A stretch of DNA of 64,000 nucleotides from Proteus vulgaris (lineage in GTDB: Bacteria > Pseudomonadota > Gammaproteobacteria > Enterobacterales > Enterobacteriaceae): contig NZ_CP090064.1 in the NCBI RefSeq assembly GCF_023100685.1, forward strand, positions 744,001-808,000, read 5' to 3'. The notes beneath the pieces were generated by a model, which worked only from the letters and a program-made list of their open reading frames with translations, was not told the origin of the DNA and did not search any database. Positions 1 to 10,713 of this stretch are shown in pieces. Numbering within the stretch: the stretch's first letter is position 1; the number at the start of each line of letters is the position of its first letter. The position numbers and the translations under genes are program-made.

Positions 1-60
1 ATAATTAATAATGGTAATAAGGGGATGAGCTAAGAATAGCTAAATGTGGCGATAAACAAT

Positions 61-88
61 AAAAAAAGCCTGTTTTCACAGGCTTTTA
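61..88 (-). terminator. Rho-independent terminator of the peroxiredoxin gene
   Basis: The stem AAGCCTG/CAGGCTT is joined by a short loop. Read on the minus strand it is followed by a run of seven T. It lies 25 bases past the stop codon of the minus-strand peroxiredoxin gene. Confidence 0.85.
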
Positions 89-112
89 GAAATGCTTTAG
101 CTTACTGTTAAA

Positions 113-715
113 TTACAGTTTGCCAGAGTTTGCTTTTAGATATTTAGCAACGCCGTCTGGAGATGCGCCCATACCTTCTTGACCTTTTTCCCACTGAGCA
201 GGGCAAACTTCGCCGTGTTCTTCGTGGAATTGCAGAGCGTCAACCATACGGATCATTTCATCAATGTTACGACCTAATGGCAGATCGTTAACGACTTGGT
301 GACGAACAATACCTTCTTTGTCAATCAGGAATGAACCACGCAGTGCAACGCCAGCTTCTGGGTGTTCAATACCGTAAGCTTTGATGATGTCATGTTTGAT
401 ATCAGCAACCATTGGATATTTAACTTCACCAATACCACCGTCATCAATAGGAGTTTTACGCCATGCGTTATGAACGAATTCTGAGTCCATAGAAACACCG
501 ATGATTTCAACACCGCGTTTTTTGAATTCTTCAAAACGGTGATCAAATGCAATCAGTTCTGAAGGGCAAACAAAAGTAAAATCCATTGGCCAGAAGAAAA
601 TAACGGCAGGTTTGCCTTTGATAAATGAATGCAGGTTGAAATCGTTAACAATTTCGCCATTACCTAAAACGGCAGCAGCTGTGAAATCAGGGGCTTTGCG
701 AGTAACCAGAACCAT
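113..715 (-). CDS. 2-Cys peroxiredoxin (AhpC/TSA family)
   Basis: This is a thiol peroxidase that reduces hydrogen peroxide and organic hydroperoxides in the cytoplasm. The 200-residue protein has the peroxidatic cysteine in the motif DFTFVCPSE near residue 50 and the resolving cysteine in HGEVCPAQW near residue 170. I chose the ATG at 715 because it has the Shine-Dalgarno sequence AGGAGT just upstream and gives the usual N-terminus MVLVTRKAPDF; the reading frame stays open for 13 further codons upstream. At 200 residues it is longer than E. coli AhpC (187), closer to the Prx1/TsaA type. No ahpF reductase lies beside it, so thioredoxin is the likelier electron donor (inference). An OxyR-like box lies about 390 bp upstream, beyond two tandem repeats. 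Confidence 0.93.
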   Translation of the reverse strand: MVLVTRKAPDFTAAAVLGNGEIVNDFNLHSFIKGKPAVIFFWPMDFTFVCPSELIAFDHRFEEFKKRGVEIIGVSMDSEFVHNAWRKTPIDDGGIGEVKYPMVADIKHDIIKAYGIEHPEAGVALRGSFLIDKEGIVRHQVVNDLPLGRNIDEMIRMVDALQFHEEHGEVCPAQWEKGQEGMGASPDGVAKYLKANSGKL

Positions 716-742
716 AATGTACTCCTGTAAATTGAAAGAGTT

Positions 743-890
743 TATACTCGTCATATTTCAAGTTGTAGCGTTGTTGACTACGTTCATTCGCACTAGTCAC
801 ATACTTTTGTATGCTCCTAGCGACTCATTTACTTGTCGCCTAGCTACACCTTGAACTATTTAGAGTAAATTCAGGGTGTATACCCTGTTT
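743..890. repeat. 147-bp palindromic intergenic repeat, copy 1
   Basis: This is the first of two tandem units that repeat with a period of 147 bp (the CATATTT start recurs at 752 and 899). The ends are imperfect inverted repeats (TTCAAGTTGTAGC against GCTACACCTTGAA). The centre holds the hairpin CATAC-TTTT-GTATG, and the tail holds the palindrome CAGGGT-GTAT-ACCCTG. The architecture recalls the intergenic palindromic elements of Yersinia, Serratia and Photorhabdus; that kinship is from memory and unverified. No protein is encoded. Confidence 0.85.
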
Positions 891-1037
891 ATGCTCATCA
901 TATTTCTAGTTGTAGCGTTGTTGAGTGCGTTCATTAGCACTAGTCACATACTTTTGTATGCTCCTAGCGGCTCATTTACTTGTCGCCTAGCCACATCTTG
1001 AACTATTTAGAGCAAATTCAGGGTGTATACCCTGTTT
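890..1037. repeat. 147-bp palindromic intergenic repeat, copy 2
   Basis: This second unit differs from copy 1 at only a handful of positions and keeps the central CATAC-TTTT-GTATG hairpin and the terminal CAGGGT-GTAT-ACCCTG palindrome. The two copies abut head to tail, so the pair looks like a duplication of a single element. The rest of the 716-1316 gap (1038-1316) is A+T-rich and contains the OxyR-like box but no credible gene. Confidence 0.85.
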
Positions 1038-1103
1038 TTAAATAATGACTACAGCATAAATAATCAATCGCTATTGATAAAGTAAAACAAAACAATCTAT
1101 TTG

Positions 1104-1118
1104 ATAGATTATAACTAT
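1104..1118. promoter_or_regulatory. OxyR-like half-site upstream of the peroxiredoxin
   Basis: The 15 bases ATAGATTATAACTAT match every specified position of the known OxyR half-site ATAG-N-T-NNN-A-N-CTAT. A full OxyR tetramer site needs a second copy spaced by seven bases. On the plus strand that position holds only a degenerate ATAC...TAGG, so this is a complete half with a poor partner. A peroxiredoxin gene is a classical OxyR target, which makes the match more believable. Confidence 0.45.
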
Positions 1119-1316
1119 CAACTTAATACAACAAAGTAGGATTATTTATGACTCCTTGTATAACCATTCATTCTAATCAACTTTGAAAATGAATACTATG
1201 CTTGTTAACAAATCGTTACGAATAATATGATAAATTGACTTAGCATCTCTTTGATATCACGAATGTAATCCTACGATATGACAACAAGATGAAACTCAAA
1301 ATAGCGGTTAAATGTA

Positions 1317-1904
1317 TCAGTTATCCAGTTGATGATGTTGTGCTCTTTCTAGCAATTGTGGATAAAATTGCCAGAAAATCTCACTTAATTCATCATAATG
1401 GGTTTCAAGTGCAATATAAGAGCCAGCTAGCGCACTTAATCGTGGCCTTCTTCTCGCCATTCCTTTTAATGTTTGAGCTATATACGTTTTATCAGCGTAA
1501 CGAATTAACCAAGATTGTGACCACAAATATTCGTTGAGTTCTTGAAATTTTTCAGGTGTTTGCCATAAATCTGGCTCAATAATATTTCGTGTTTTAGTGA
1601 CGAATTCAGTTAAAGACATGTTTGGTTCGAATTGAGGCCAATTTAAGGAGAGAAAATGGTCCCAAAAGACATCTAAAGTTATAGGGGCGACTCGACGATA
1701 TTCGGCAGGGAACAACAAACGAGCTTGTTTTACTAACGGGTGAGTGTCTGTGAGCACATCGATGCGTCTATGCATGCGAATGCCCTCAATAACAGCTTGG
1801 CTGTAATCAGAGCTAGGCGTGCCTTTGACGTAATCTGCCATCATATTACCTAATAGAGAGCTTTTTGCTCTAAAGGCCAGATGTAGGTGAGCGAGATAAT
1901 TCAT
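1317..1904 (-). CDS. acpH: Acyl carrier protein phosphodiesterase AcpH
   Basis: AcpH removes the 4'-phosphopantetheine arm from holo-acyl carrier protein. The 195-residue product begins MNYLAHLHLAF, matching the E. coli AcpH (YajB) N-terminus, so I start at the ATG at 1904 rather than 16 codons upstream. It has the family's HD-like features: the H-L-H cluster at the N-terminus, MADYVKG near residue 22, and DVFWDHFLSLNW near residue 90. It is divergent from queA, with a gap of about 107 bp, as in E. coli. The ribosome-binding site is weak. Confidence 0.92.
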   Translation of the reverse strand: MNYLAHLHLAFRAKSSLLGNMMADYVKGTPSSDYSQAVIEGIRMHRRIDVLTDTHPLVKQARLLFPAEYRRVAPITLDVFWDHFLSLNWPQFEPNMSLTEFVTKTRNIIEPDLWQTPEKFQELNEYLWSQSWLIRYADKTYIAQTLKGMARRRPRLSALAGSYIALETHYDELSEIFWQFYPQLLERAQHHQLDN

Positions 1905-2011
1905 TGGATCATCATAGCGCTTTTTGAATAAAAAAGGGCTTCTTTGTTGCACTGATAAGCTGGCAGCACTAGACTAGTCCGCCTGTTTTTTATGAAAGTA
2001 GTCGTTTAATT

Positions 2012-3085
2012 ATGCGTGTATCAGACTTTACATTTGAATTGCCAGAAGCCTTGATTGCTCACTATCCACAACCTCAACGCAGCGGTTGTCGTTTGCTCTC
2101 TTTAGAGGGTGAGACTGGTGCTTTATCACACGGTATTTTTACCGATGTGTTAGATAAAATAAATGCTGGTGATCTGCTGGTTTTTAATAATACTCGCGTG
2201 ATCCCTGCGCGTATTTATGGCCGCAAAGCGTCAGGCGGTAAAATCGAAGTGTTAATTGAGCGTATGCTCGATGAGCATCGCGTGCTTGCTCATGTTAGAG
2301 CCTCTAAATCGCCGAAAGAAGGTGCAGTTCTTGTGTTAGGCGAGGATGAAAGTGTACAAGCAACTATGGTTGCGCGTCATGATACGCTTTTTGAAATTCG
2401 CTTTGATGATGAAAGAGATATTCTCACCATTCTGAATAGTATTGGGCATATGCCTTTACCTCCTTATATTGATCGTCCTGATGAAGAATCGGATAAAGAG
2501 CTTTATCAAACGGTCTATAACGAGCGCCCAGGTGCCGTTGCTGCACCTACTGCAGGATTGCACTTTGATGAACCATTACTTCAAGCCTTAAAAGAAAAAG
2601 GGGTTGAGATGGCATTTGTCACACTGCATGTTGGCGCAGGAACTTTCCAACCTGTACGTGTTGATAATATTGAAGAACACACAATGCATTCTGAATACGC
2701 AGAAGTACCACAAGACGTGGTTGATGCTGTATTAGCGTGTAAAGCGCGCGGTAATCGTGTGATTGCTGTAGGCACAACTTCTGTTCGTTCATTAGAAAGT
2801 GCAGCGAAAGCAACAAACGATGCGTTAATTGCTCCTTTCTTTGATGATACTCAAATCTTTATTTATCCTGGTTACCAATACCAAGTTATTGATGCGTTGA
2901 TTACTAATTTCCATTTACCAGAATCAACATTAATCATGCTGGTTTCTGCTTTTGCTGGGTATAAAAATACCATGAATGCTTATAAAGAAGCTGTTGAGCA
3001 AGAGTATCGTTTTTTCAGCTATGGTGATGCGATGTTTATTACGCGTAATCCTTTAGCTATCAATGAAAAAGTCGGACAAGAATAA
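2012..3085 (+). CDS. queA: S-adenosylmethionine:tRNA ribosyltransferase-isomerase QueA
   Basis: QueA transfers the ribosyl part of S-adenosylmethionine to preQ1 in tRNA, forming epoxyqueuosine at the wobble base of GUN anticodons. The 357-residue protein begins [19 protein letters not shown] and carries the family motifs [14 protein letters not shown] near residue 54, AAPTAGLHF near 178 and [11 protein letters not shown] near 298. Its length is one residue above the E. coli enzyme. It is followed by tgt, whose product makes the QueA substrate. The 183-bp space before tgt is larger than needed for a simple operon, so tgt may also have its own promoter. Confidence 0.97.
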   Translation: MRVSDFTFELPEALIAHYPQPQRSGCRLLSLEGETGALSHGIFTDVLDKINAGDLLVFNNTRVIPARIYGRKASGGKIEVLIERMLDEHRVLAHVRASKSPKEGAVLVLGEDESVQATMVARHDTLFEIRFDDERDILTILNSIGHMPLPPYIDRPDEESDKELYQTVYNERPGAVAAPTAGLHFDEPLLQALKEKGVEMAFVTLHVGAGTFQPVRVDNIEEHTMHSEYAEVPQDVVDAVLACKARGNRVIAVGTTSVRSLESAAKATNDALIAPFFDDTQIFIYPGYQYQVIDALITNFHLPESTLIMLVSAFAGYKNTMNAYKEAVEQEYRFFSYGDAMFITRNPLAINEKVGQE

Positions 3086-3268
3086 AGATTTATTATTCTT
3101 TTTAACGATTTTCTTCATTTTATGAAGTGTTATTTCAATTTTATGGCTTAATCCCTTTGGCTAAGCATGGGTTTTTGTTGAAGTAACATATACAGCCGTC
3201 TAACAAATGATTAGAATGTGCTGTTTTTTATTGTGCATTGGACTGTTTTTCTGATGCTTGGAGGATGA

Positions 3269-4411
<1,143 letters not shown>

Positions 4412-4496
4412 TGTATACGAGAAAGCCCAATTCTGTGTATGATATTGGGCTTATAACTTGAATATCGTCGATATCGACAACAATGAGGAAAAGTGA

Positions 4497-4832
4497 ATGA
4501 GTTTTTTCATTTCTGATGCTGTAGCTTCTGCTGGACAAGCAGCACCTGAAGCTAGCTTTATGTCTATTTTACCGATGTTAGTGATCTTTATTCTGATTTT
4601 CTATTTTATGATCCTACGTCCACAGCAAAAACGTACTAAAGAACATCGTAAACTGATGGATTCTATCGGTAAAGGTGATGAAGTTTTAACAACGGGTGGT
4701 TTAATCGGTCGTGTTGTTAAGGTTTCAGATAACGGCTATATCGTTGTTGCTCTGAATGAAACAACTGAAGTAACTATCAAACGTGACTTTGTTGCCGCTG
4801 TATTACCTAAAGGCACAATGAAAGCTATTTAA
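4497..4832 (+). CDS. yajC: Sec translocon accessory subunit YajC
   Basis: YajC is a small inner-membrane protein that associates with SecDF and SecYEG during protein export. The 111-residue product has one membrane helix at about residues 20-40 ([17 protein letters not shown]), followed by a charged cytoplasmic domain with the family motif [13 protein letters not shown]. An AGGA-type ribosome-binding site precedes the ATG. It sits 86 bp after tgt and 32 bp before secD, the standard arrangement. Confidence 0.97.
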   Translation: MSFFISDAVASAGQAAPEASFMSILPMLVIFILIFYFMILRPQQKRTKEHRKLMDSIGKGDEVLTTGGLIGRVVKVSDNGYIVVALNETTEVTIKRDFVAAVLPKGTMKAI

Positions 4833-4864
4833 TTACATTTCCCCAAAGGGAAAAGGGAACTGCC

Positions 4865-6712
4865 GTGCTAAACCGTTATCCTTTGTGGAAGTACCTGATG
4901 TTGATAGCCGCTATCCTCATCGGTCTGCTTTACGCACTTCCTAACCTATATGGTGAGGATCCGGCTGTTCAAATCACTGGCGCGCGGGGAACCGCCGCCA
5001 ATGAGCAAACACTGGATCAAGTTCGATCTTTATTAGATAAAGAAAAAATTGAAGCGAAATCTATTGCACTTGAAAATGGTGCAATCTTGGCTCGTTTCGG
5101 TAACCCTGACATTCAATTACGTGCTCGTGAAGTGTTGTTGCCTGCATTAGGCGACCAGTTCATTGTTGCGCTTAACCTTGCACCGGCAACACCTAAATGG
5201 TTAGAAGCCATTGGCGGTGAACCGATGAAACTAGGGTTAGACTTACGTGGTGGTGTTCACTTCCTAATGGAAGTTGATATGGAAACTGCGCTAGGTAAAC
5301 TTCAAGAACAAAATGTTGAAAGTCTGCGTACATTATTACGCGACGAAGGCATTCCGTATTCTTCTATTCGTAAAACGGATAACTATGGCGTTGAAATCCG
5401 TTTCCGTAACTCGGATGATCGCTCTAAAGCTTCAGATTACCTGACTCGTCGTAACCAAGATCTCATTTTTAGAGATGGTGCTAATAACTCATTAAGAGCT
5501 ATTTTTACTGATGAACGTTTACGTGATGCGCGTACTTATGCAGTACAGCAAAACATTACCATTTTACGTAATCGTGTTAACCAGTTAGGGGTTGCTGAGC
5601 CATTAGTTCAACGCCAAGGCGCTGACCGAATTGTTGTTGAATTACCGGGTATCCAAGATACCGCACGCGCTAAAGAAATTTTAGGTGCGACAGCAACATT
5701 AGAATTCCGCTTAGTCAATACTACCGTTGATCCTTCTGCTTTAGAGACTGGCCGTATTCCGGGCGACTCCGAAGTGAAATATACCCGTGAAGGTAGACCA
5801 ACTATTCTTTATAAACGCGTTATTTTAACAGGTGACCACATTACTGATTCAACCTCTCAGGCTGATGAATATGGTCAACCTCAAGTGAATATTTCACTTG
5901 ATAGTGCGGGTGGTTCTATCATGTCTAACTTTACAAAAGATAACGTCGGTAAACCGATGGCAACTCTTTTTGTAGAGTATAAAGACAGCGGTAAACGTGA
6001 TGAGAACGATCGCGCTGTATTGGTTAAAAGTGAAGAAGTTATCAACGTTGCGAATATTCAAAGTCGTTTAGGGAATAGCTTCCGTATTACAGGTATTTCA
6101 AATGCGAATGAAGCACGTCAATTATCACTGTTATTACGTGCTGGTGCGTTGATTGCACCTATTCAAATCGTTGAAGAAAGAACGATTGGTCCAACTTTGG
6201 GTCTGCAAAATATTACCCAAGGTTTAGAAGCGTGTTTATGGGGTCTGATTGCGTCAGTTGCCTTTATGATAATTTATTATCGTAAATTTGGTGTGATTGC
6301 GAGTACTGCATTAATGGCAAACTTGGTGTTAATCGTTGGGGTAATGTCACTATTACCGGGTGCAACACTGACCATGCCGGGTATTGCGGGTATCGTATTA
6401 ACACTTGCCGTCGCCGTCGATGCCAACGTACTGATAAACGAACGTATCAAAGAAGAGTTACGTAATGGTCGATCAGTACAACAAGCAATCCATGAAGGTT
6501 ATAAAGGTGCCTTCTCCAGTATTATTGATGCGAACTTAACCACATTAATTACAGCGGTGATCCTTTATGCAGTCGGTACCGGCTCAATCAAAGGCTTTGC
6601 TATCACAACTGCAATCGGGGTTGCAACATCCATGTTTACCGCTATCGTCGGTACTCGTGCGATTGTAAACCTGCTGTATGGTGGTAAACGCGTTAAGAAA
6701 CTGTCTATTTAA
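4865..6712 (+). CDS. secD: Protein translocase subunit SecD
   Basis: SecD partners SecF in a proton-driven complex that pulls exported polypeptides out of the SecYEG channel on the periplasmic side. The 615-residue protein has an N-terminal helix at about residues 7-25, a large periplasmic region, and a membrane block over about residues 450-600. Family motifs include [16 protein letters not shown] near residue 120, [12 protein letters not shown] near 235 and [15 protein letters not shown] near 520, the last in the proton-relay helix. The start is a GTG behind an AAGGGAA-type site, matching the E. coli N-terminus [10 protein letters not shown]. Only 10 bases separate it from secF. Confidence 0.97.
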   Translation: MLNRYPLWKYLMLIAAILIGLLYALPNLYGEDPAVQITGARGTAANEQTLDQVRSLLDKEKIEAKSIALENGAILARFGNPDIQLRAREVLLPALGDQFIVALNLAPATPKWLEAIGGEPMKLGLDLRGGVHFLMEVDMETALGKLQEQNVESLRTLLRDEGIPYSSIRKTDNYGVEIRFRNSDDRSKASDYLTRRNQDLIFRDGANNSLRAIFTDERLRDARTYAVQQNITILRNRVNQLGVAEPLVQRQGADRIVVELPGIQDTARAKEILGATATLEFRLVNTTVDPSALETGRIPGDSEVKYTREGRPTILYKRVILTGDHITDSTSQADEYGQPQVNISLDSAGGSIMSNFTKDNVGKPMATLFVEYKDSGKRDENDRAVLVKSEEVINVANIQSRLGNSFRITGISNANEARQLSLLLRAGALIAPIQIVEERTIGPTLGLQNITQGLEACLWGLIASVAFMIIYYRKFGVIASTALMANLVLIVGVMSLLPGATLTMPGIAGIVLTLAVAVDANVLINERIKEELRNGRSVQQAIHEGYKGAFSSIIDANLTTLITAVILYAVGTGSIKGFAITTAIGVATSMFTAIVGTRAIVNLLYGGKRVKKLSI

Positions 6713-6722
6713 GGAGCACGTT

Positions 6723-7691
6723 GTGGCACAGGATTATACTGTTGAACAATTAAACCATGGTCGTAGAGTCATTGACTTTATGCGTTGGGACAACGTCGCC
6801 TTTAGTATTTCGTTTCTGCTTTTGATAGCATCAATTGCTATCATTTCCGTGAAAGGATTTAACTGGGGACTGGATTTTACAGGTGGTACAGTAATTGAGA
6901 TCAATCTCAGTCAACCAGCCGACCTTGATAAAATGCGTGATAGCCTAGATGCAGCGGGCTTTAAAGACCCTCTGTTACAAAACTTTGGTAGCAGCCGCGA
7001 TATTATGGTGCGTATGCCTCCTGTTGAAGGACAGGCTGGTCAAGAATTAGGTAAGAAAGTTATCGATGTTATCAATGCTAAAGTTGATAACGATGCTGTG
7101 GTAAAACGTATTGAATTTGTTGGGCCAAGTGTGGGAAGTGAATTGGCTCAAACAGGTGCAATGGCGTTATTATCCGCACTTATCTGTATTCTTATCTATG
7201 TTGGATTCCGTTTTGAATGGCGTTTGGCGTTAGGTGCTGTTATTGCACTTGCGCATGACGTGGTGATAACACTAGGTGTTCTTTCACTGTTCCACATAGA
7301 AGTTGACTTAACCATTGTGGCGTCATTGATGTCTGTTATCGGTTACTCACTGAACGATAGTATCGTTGTATCAGACCGTATTCGTGAGAACTTCCGTAAA
7401 ATTCGTCGAGGAACATCATATGAAATTATGAACGTTTCTCTGACACAGACATTAAGCCGTACCATCATGACATCAGCAACAACATTACTGGTTGTATTAA
7501 TGCTGTATATCTTTGGTGGTTCAATGCTTCAAGGCTTCTCTTTAGTTATGTTAATCGGTGTTTCAATAGGTACTATTTCTTCCATTTATGTGGCTTCTGC
7601 ATTAGCACTGAAAATGGGAATGAAACGTGAACACCTGATTGTACAGAAAGTGGAAAAAGAGGGTGCCGATCAGACAACACTCTTACCATAA
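6723..7691 (+). CDS. secF: Protein translocase subunit SecF
   Basis: SecF forms the second half of the SecDF complex in the inner membrane. I start at the GTG at 6723, which has AAGGAG seven bases upstream and gives the conserved N-terminus [14 protein letters not shown]; the open frame reaches back into secD but that part has no homology. The 322-residue protein has a first helix near residues 20-40, the motif [12 protein letters not shown] near 45, and five further helices from about 130 onward, including [17 protein letters not shown]. It is the last gene of the queA-secF block and is followed by a strong terminator. Confidence 0.97.
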   Translation: MAQDYTVEQLNHGRRVIDFMRWDNVAFSISFLLLIASIAIISVKGFNWGLDFTGGTVIEINLSQPADLDKMRDSLDAAGFKDPLLQNFGSSRDIMVRMPPVEGQAGQELGKKVIDVINAKVDNDAVVKRIEFVGPSVGSELAQTGAMALLSALICILIYVGFRFEWRLALGAVIALAHDVVITLGVLSLFHIEVDLTIVASLMSVIGYSLNDSIVVSDRIRENFRKIRRGTSYEIMNVSLTQTLSRTIMTSATTLLVVLMLYIFGGSMLQGFSLVMLIGVSIGTISSIYVASALALKMGMKREHLIVQKVEKEGADQTTLLP

Positions 7692-7720
7692 TAGAGCGTT
7701 TTTCTGATAAAACATCGCAA

Positions 7721-7756
7721 ACACCCTGCCAGTGTATACTGACAGGGTGTTTTTTG
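7721..7756 (+). terminator. Terminator after secF
   Basis: The stem ACACCCTGCCAGT/ACTGACAGGGTGT has one mismatch and a four-base loop GTAT, and is followed by a T run. It lies 30 bases past secF and ends before the nrdR ribosome-binding site. Confidence 0.9.
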
Positions 7757-7807
7757 TTCACTGAACAGGTACACTGTTTATGAGTATTGTCAAAAGTAGG
7801 AATAACT

Positions 7808-8257
7808 ATGCATTGCCCATTTTGTGGAGCCGTAGATACCAAGGTAATTGATTCCAGACTTGTTGGTGATGGTTCACAAGTGCGCCGTCGTCGCCAATGT
7901 CTTGTTTGTCATGAACGTTTTACTACCTTTGAAGTAGCAGAGTTAGTGATGCCTCGTGTTGTGAAAAGTGATGAAATTCGTGAGCCTTTTGATGAAGAGA
8001 AACTTCGTCGAGGTATGCTTAAAGCATTAGAAAAACGTCCTGTTAGTTCGGATGATGTTGAAGCTGCGATAAGCCATATCAAATCACAATTAAGAGCAAC
8101 AGGTGAAAGGGAAATACCTTCAAAAGAAATTGGCAATTTTGTAATGGAACAACTAAAAAAACTCGATAAAGTGGCTTACATTCGCTTTGCTTCTGTTTAT
8201 CGTAGTTTTGAGGATATCCGTGATTTTGGTGAAGAAATCGCAAAATTACAGGATTAA
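7808..8257 (+). CDS. nrdR: Transcriptional repressor NrdR
   Basis: NrdR senses ATP and dATP and represses ribonucleotide reductase operons through NrdR boxes. The 149-residue product has an N-terminal zinc ribbon with CPFC near residue 3 and CLVC near 31, followed by an ATP-cone domain from about residue 49 ([21 protein letters not shown]). I start at the ATG at 7808, which gives the canonical MHCPFCGA; the frame is open seven codons upstream. AGGAA precedes this ATG. Its place ahead of ribD matches E. coli. The E. coli genes tsx and yajI, usual neighbours between secF and nrdR, are absent here. Confidence 0.96.
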   Translation: MHCPFCGAVDTKVIDSRLVGDGSQVRRRRQCLVCHERFTTFEVAELVMPRVVKSDEIREPFDEEKLRRGMLKALEKRPVSSDDVEAAISHIKSQLRATGEREIPSKEIGNFVMEQLKKLDKVAYIRFASVYRSFEDIRDFGEEIAKLQD

Positions 8258-8327
8258 TATATTAATACTGTGCCTTATTTAATAATTTGAAAAATAACGA
8301 TAAATAATAAAATTAAATGTAATTATT

Positions 8328-9482
8328 ATGACAAATAACAACAGCAACAACCAACACGAAAATGAAAGCCTGAACGATGAATACTACATGCGTCGAGCGA
8401 TTGAGCTTGCTGCATTAGGTCGCTTTACAACATCACCTAATCCGAATGTAGGCTGTGTGATTGTTAAAGAAGGCGACATTGTTGGCGAAGGTTATCATCA
8501 TCATGCTGGTGGCCCACATGCAGAAGTTAATGCGTTGAAAATGGCTGGTGATAAAGCAAAAGGGGCAACAGCTTATGTTACGCTTGAGCCTTGTAGCCAT
8601 TTCGGTAAAACACCACCTTGCGCTGATGCTTTGATTAATGCCGGGGTAAAACGAGTTGTTGCTGCGATGCAAGATCCTAATCCTCAAGTTGCAGGTCGTG
8701 GATTGCACAAATTACTATCAGCGGGAATTGATGTCTCACATGGCGTATTAATGCAAGAAGCTGAAAAACTGAATGTTGGTTTTTTCAAACGAATGAGAAC
8801 CGGCTTTCCTTACGTTCAGTTAAAACTTGGCGCGTCTTTAGATGGTAAAACAGCATTAGCATCGGGAGAAAGCCAATGGATAACGTCTAAAGCATCCCGC
8901 CGTGATGTACAAAATTTCAGAGCACAAGCAAGTGCTATCTTGACTACTAGTGCGACAGTATTAGCAGATGATCCCTCCATGAATGTGCGTTGGGATGAGC
9001 TTTCAGATGAAATCAAAGCTGTTTATCCTAAAGAAACATTACGCCAACCTATTCGTATTGTCACTGATAGCCAAAATAGAGTAACAGACAATCATAAAAT
9101 TACTCAAATCGAAGGCGAATGCTGGTTAGCGCGTACAAAATCACAGCCAAGTGATTGGCAAGGCAATGTTTCAGAAATTCTATTACCAACGAATGGTAAA
9201 AACAGTGGTGTAGATTTAGTTTTATTAATGATGCAATTGGGTAAACGCAATATCAATACTGTATGGGTTGAAAGTGGGGCACATTTTGCTGGCGCATTAT
9301 TAGAAGCTGGGCTTGTTGATGAACTTATTATCTATATCGCACCTAAAATTTTAGGGAATGATGCACGAGGTTTATTTGCACTTTCGCCCCTTTCATCATT
9401 ATCCGAAGCACCTGAATTTACAGTAGATTCTCTTCAACAGATTGGCTCTGATATCAGAGTTTGTTTAAAACCTCGTTATTAA
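8328..9482 (+). CDS. ribD: Riboflavin biosynthesis deaminase/reductase RibD
   Basis: RibD is bifunctional: it deaminates the pyrimidine product of GTP cyclohydrolase II and then reduces its ribosyl side chain. The N-terminal cytidine-deaminase-like domain shows HAEVNAL near residue 65 and the zinc motif PCSHFGKTPPC near 90. The C-terminal reductase domain begins near residue 160 with QLKLGASLDGKTALASGESQWI. The protein has 384 residues and an Asn-rich leader of about 17 residues before DEYYMRRAIELA, where E. coli RibD begins. No good ribosome-binding site precedes the chosen ATG, so the exact start is uncertain. Confidence 0.95.
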   Translation: MTNNNSNNQHENESLNDEYYMRRAIELAALGRFTTSPNPNVGCVIVKEGDIVGEGYHHHAGGPHAEVNALKMAGDKAKGATAYVTLEPCSHFGKTPPCADALINAGVKRVVAAMQDPNPQVAGRGLHKLLSAGIDVSHGVLMQEAEKLNVGFFKRMRTGFPYVQLKLGASLDGKTALASGESQWITSKASRRDVQNFRAQASAILTTSATVLADDPSMNVRWDELSDEIKAVYPKETLRQPIRIVTDSQNRVTDNHKITQIEGECWLARTKSQPSDWQGNVSEILLPTNGKNSGVDLVLLMMQLGKRNINTVWVESGAHFAGALLEAGLVDELIIYIAPKILGNDARGLFALSPLSSLSEAPEFTVDSLQQIGSDIRVCLKPRY

Positions 9483-9506
9483 TAGACGCAAATAAGTGTG
9501 TCTACG

Positions 9507-9530
9507 GCGCTATTTGTAGTAAAATAGCGC
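9507..9530. other. Perfect hairpin after ribD
   Basis: The arms GCGCTATTT and AAATAGCGC form a perfect 9-bp stem around a six-base loop, 25 bases past the ribD stop. There is no T run, so it may protect or process the mRNA 3' end rather than terminate by itself. Confidence 0.5.
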
Positions 9531-9580
9531 TGTGTGTGTTATTTCCTGTCGTTACGACATCGTTATCAGCCAACTAAATG

Positions 9581-9603
9581 CCTTGATTTATCAAGGGTTT
9601 TTG
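9581..9603 (+). terminator. Likely terminator between ribD and ribH
   Basis: CCTTGA-TTTA-TCAAGG is followed by GTTTTTGG. The six-pair stem and T run fit a modest intrinsic terminator. It lies about 90 bases before the ribH start. Confidence 0.6.
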
Positions 9604-9694
9604 GCTCCTTTGCTGTGTAATAATAAAACAGAGCGCAGTAAGGGAAAGAATATGATAAAATCCGCGCCCCGCGGATAGGAGAAAAAGGTAACCT

Positions 9695-10165
9695 ATGAAC
9701 GTAATCAAAGGTGTTGTCGCGGCGCCAAACGCACGCGTAGCAATTGCAATTGCCCGTTTTAATAATTTCATCAACGACAGCTTATTAGAAGGTGCGGTTG
9801 ATGCATTAGAACGTATTGGACAAGTTTCCTCTGAAAATATTACCGTCGTTTGGGTTCCTGGTGCTTACGAGCTACCGTTAACAGTTAAAGCTTTAGCTGA
9901 AAGCGACAAATACGATGCAGTTATCGCGTTAGGTACTGTTATCCGTGGTGGAACCGCACATTTTGAATACGTTGCTGGCGAATGTAGCTCTGGTTTATCT
10001 CAAGTTGCAATGCAAAGTGAGATCCCTGTGACTTTTGGTGTTTTAACCACTGAAAATATTGAGCAGGCTATTGAACGCGCTGGAACCAAAGCGGGCAACA
10101 AAGGTGCTGAAGCTGCAATGACAGCACTTGAAATGATCAATGTACTTAAAGCCATAAAAGGCTAA
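9695..10165 (+). CDS. ribH: 6,7-dimethyl-8-ribityllumazine synthase
   Basis: This enzyme condenses the ribityl-pyrimidine with dihydroxybutanone phosphate, the penultimate step of riboflavin synthesis, and assembles into an icosahedral 60-mer. The 156-residue protein equals E. coli RibE/RibH in length. It shows [17 protein letters not shown] near residue 50, [16 protein letters not shown] near 78 (substrate pocket, with the catalytic histidine), and [17 protein letters not shown] near 112. AGGAG precedes the ATG. It is 28 bases from nusB, with which it is probably co-transcribed. Confidence 0.97.
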   Translation: MNVIKGVVAAPNARVAIAIARFNNFINDSLLEGAVDALERIGQVSSENITVVWVPGAYELPLTVKALAESDKYDAVIALGTVIRGGTAHFEYVAGECSSGLSQVAMQSEIPVTFGVLTTENIEQAIERAGTKAGNKGAEAAMTALEMINVLKAIKG

Positions 10166-10193
10166 TCATCTGTTTTAACTAAAGGGGAATTTT

Positions 10194-10610
10194 GTGAAAC
10201 CTGCTGCTCGTCGTCGTGCTCGTGAGTGTGCTGTTCAGGCTATCTACTCATGGCAATTATCCGGAAATGACATCGCGGATGTGGAATTGGAGTTTTTATC
10301 CGAGCAGGATACCCAAGGTGTAGATATTGCTTATTTTCGTGAGCTTTTAGTGGGTGTTGCCATTAATGCAACACGTTTAGATAAGGCAATGGAGCCTTAT
10401 TTATCCCGCCAACTTGAAGAACTTGGTCAAGTTGAAAAAGCAATTTTACGTTTAGCAATGTTTGAACTCAGCTTCCGCGAAGATGTTCCTTACAAAGTTG
10501 CGATTAACGAAGCGATTGAACTGGCTAAGGTATTTGGTGCTGATGATAGCCATAAGTTTGTTAATGGCGTGCTTGATAAAGCAGCACCAATAGTACGACG
10601 TAAAAAATAA
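10194..10610 (+). CDS. nusB: Transcription antitermination protein NusB
   Basis: NusB binds BoxA RNA together with ribosomal protein S10 (NusE) and prevents premature termination in rRNA operons. The 138-residue all-helical protein begins [22 protein letters not shown], the arginine-rich RNA-binding start of the family, and ends with [27 protein letters not shown]. The start is a GTG behind AAAGGGGAA. It lies between ribH and thiL as in E. coli, with a terminator before thiL. Confidence 0.97.
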   Translation: MKPAARRRARECAVQAIYSWQLSGNDIADVELEFLSEQDTQGVDIAYFRELLVGVAINATRLDKAMEPYLSRQLEELGQVEKAILRLAMFELSFREDVPYKVAINEAIELAKVFGADDSHKFVNGVLDKAAPIVRRKK

Positions 10611-10642
10611 CGTTTTTCACGTTTCCTCTATGGTAAATAATT

Positions 10643-10670
10643 CAAGGCCGGTATTTCCGGCCTTTTGTTT
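10643..10670 (+). terminator. Terminator after nusB
   Basis: The stem AAGGCCGG/CCGGCCTT encloses a five-base loop and is followed by TTGTTT. It lies 33 bases past the nusB stop and 44 bases before the thiL start, so thiL probably relies partly on read-through or its own promoter. Confidence 0.85.
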
Positions 10671-10713
10671 AATAAAACGAGTTTAGTAGGCACAGCTAAA
10701 TAGGAAATTGATA

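Noticed and set aside
1289..1537. 82-codon plus-strand frame over the end of acpH
   Set aside because: It lies antisense to the well-supported acpH gene, has no ribosome-binding site and no recognisable motif.
9483..9694. Possible FMN riboswitch before ribH
   Set aside because: The conserved RFN-element segments are not visible; only simple hairpins are present, and in enterobacteria the element usually precedes ribB.
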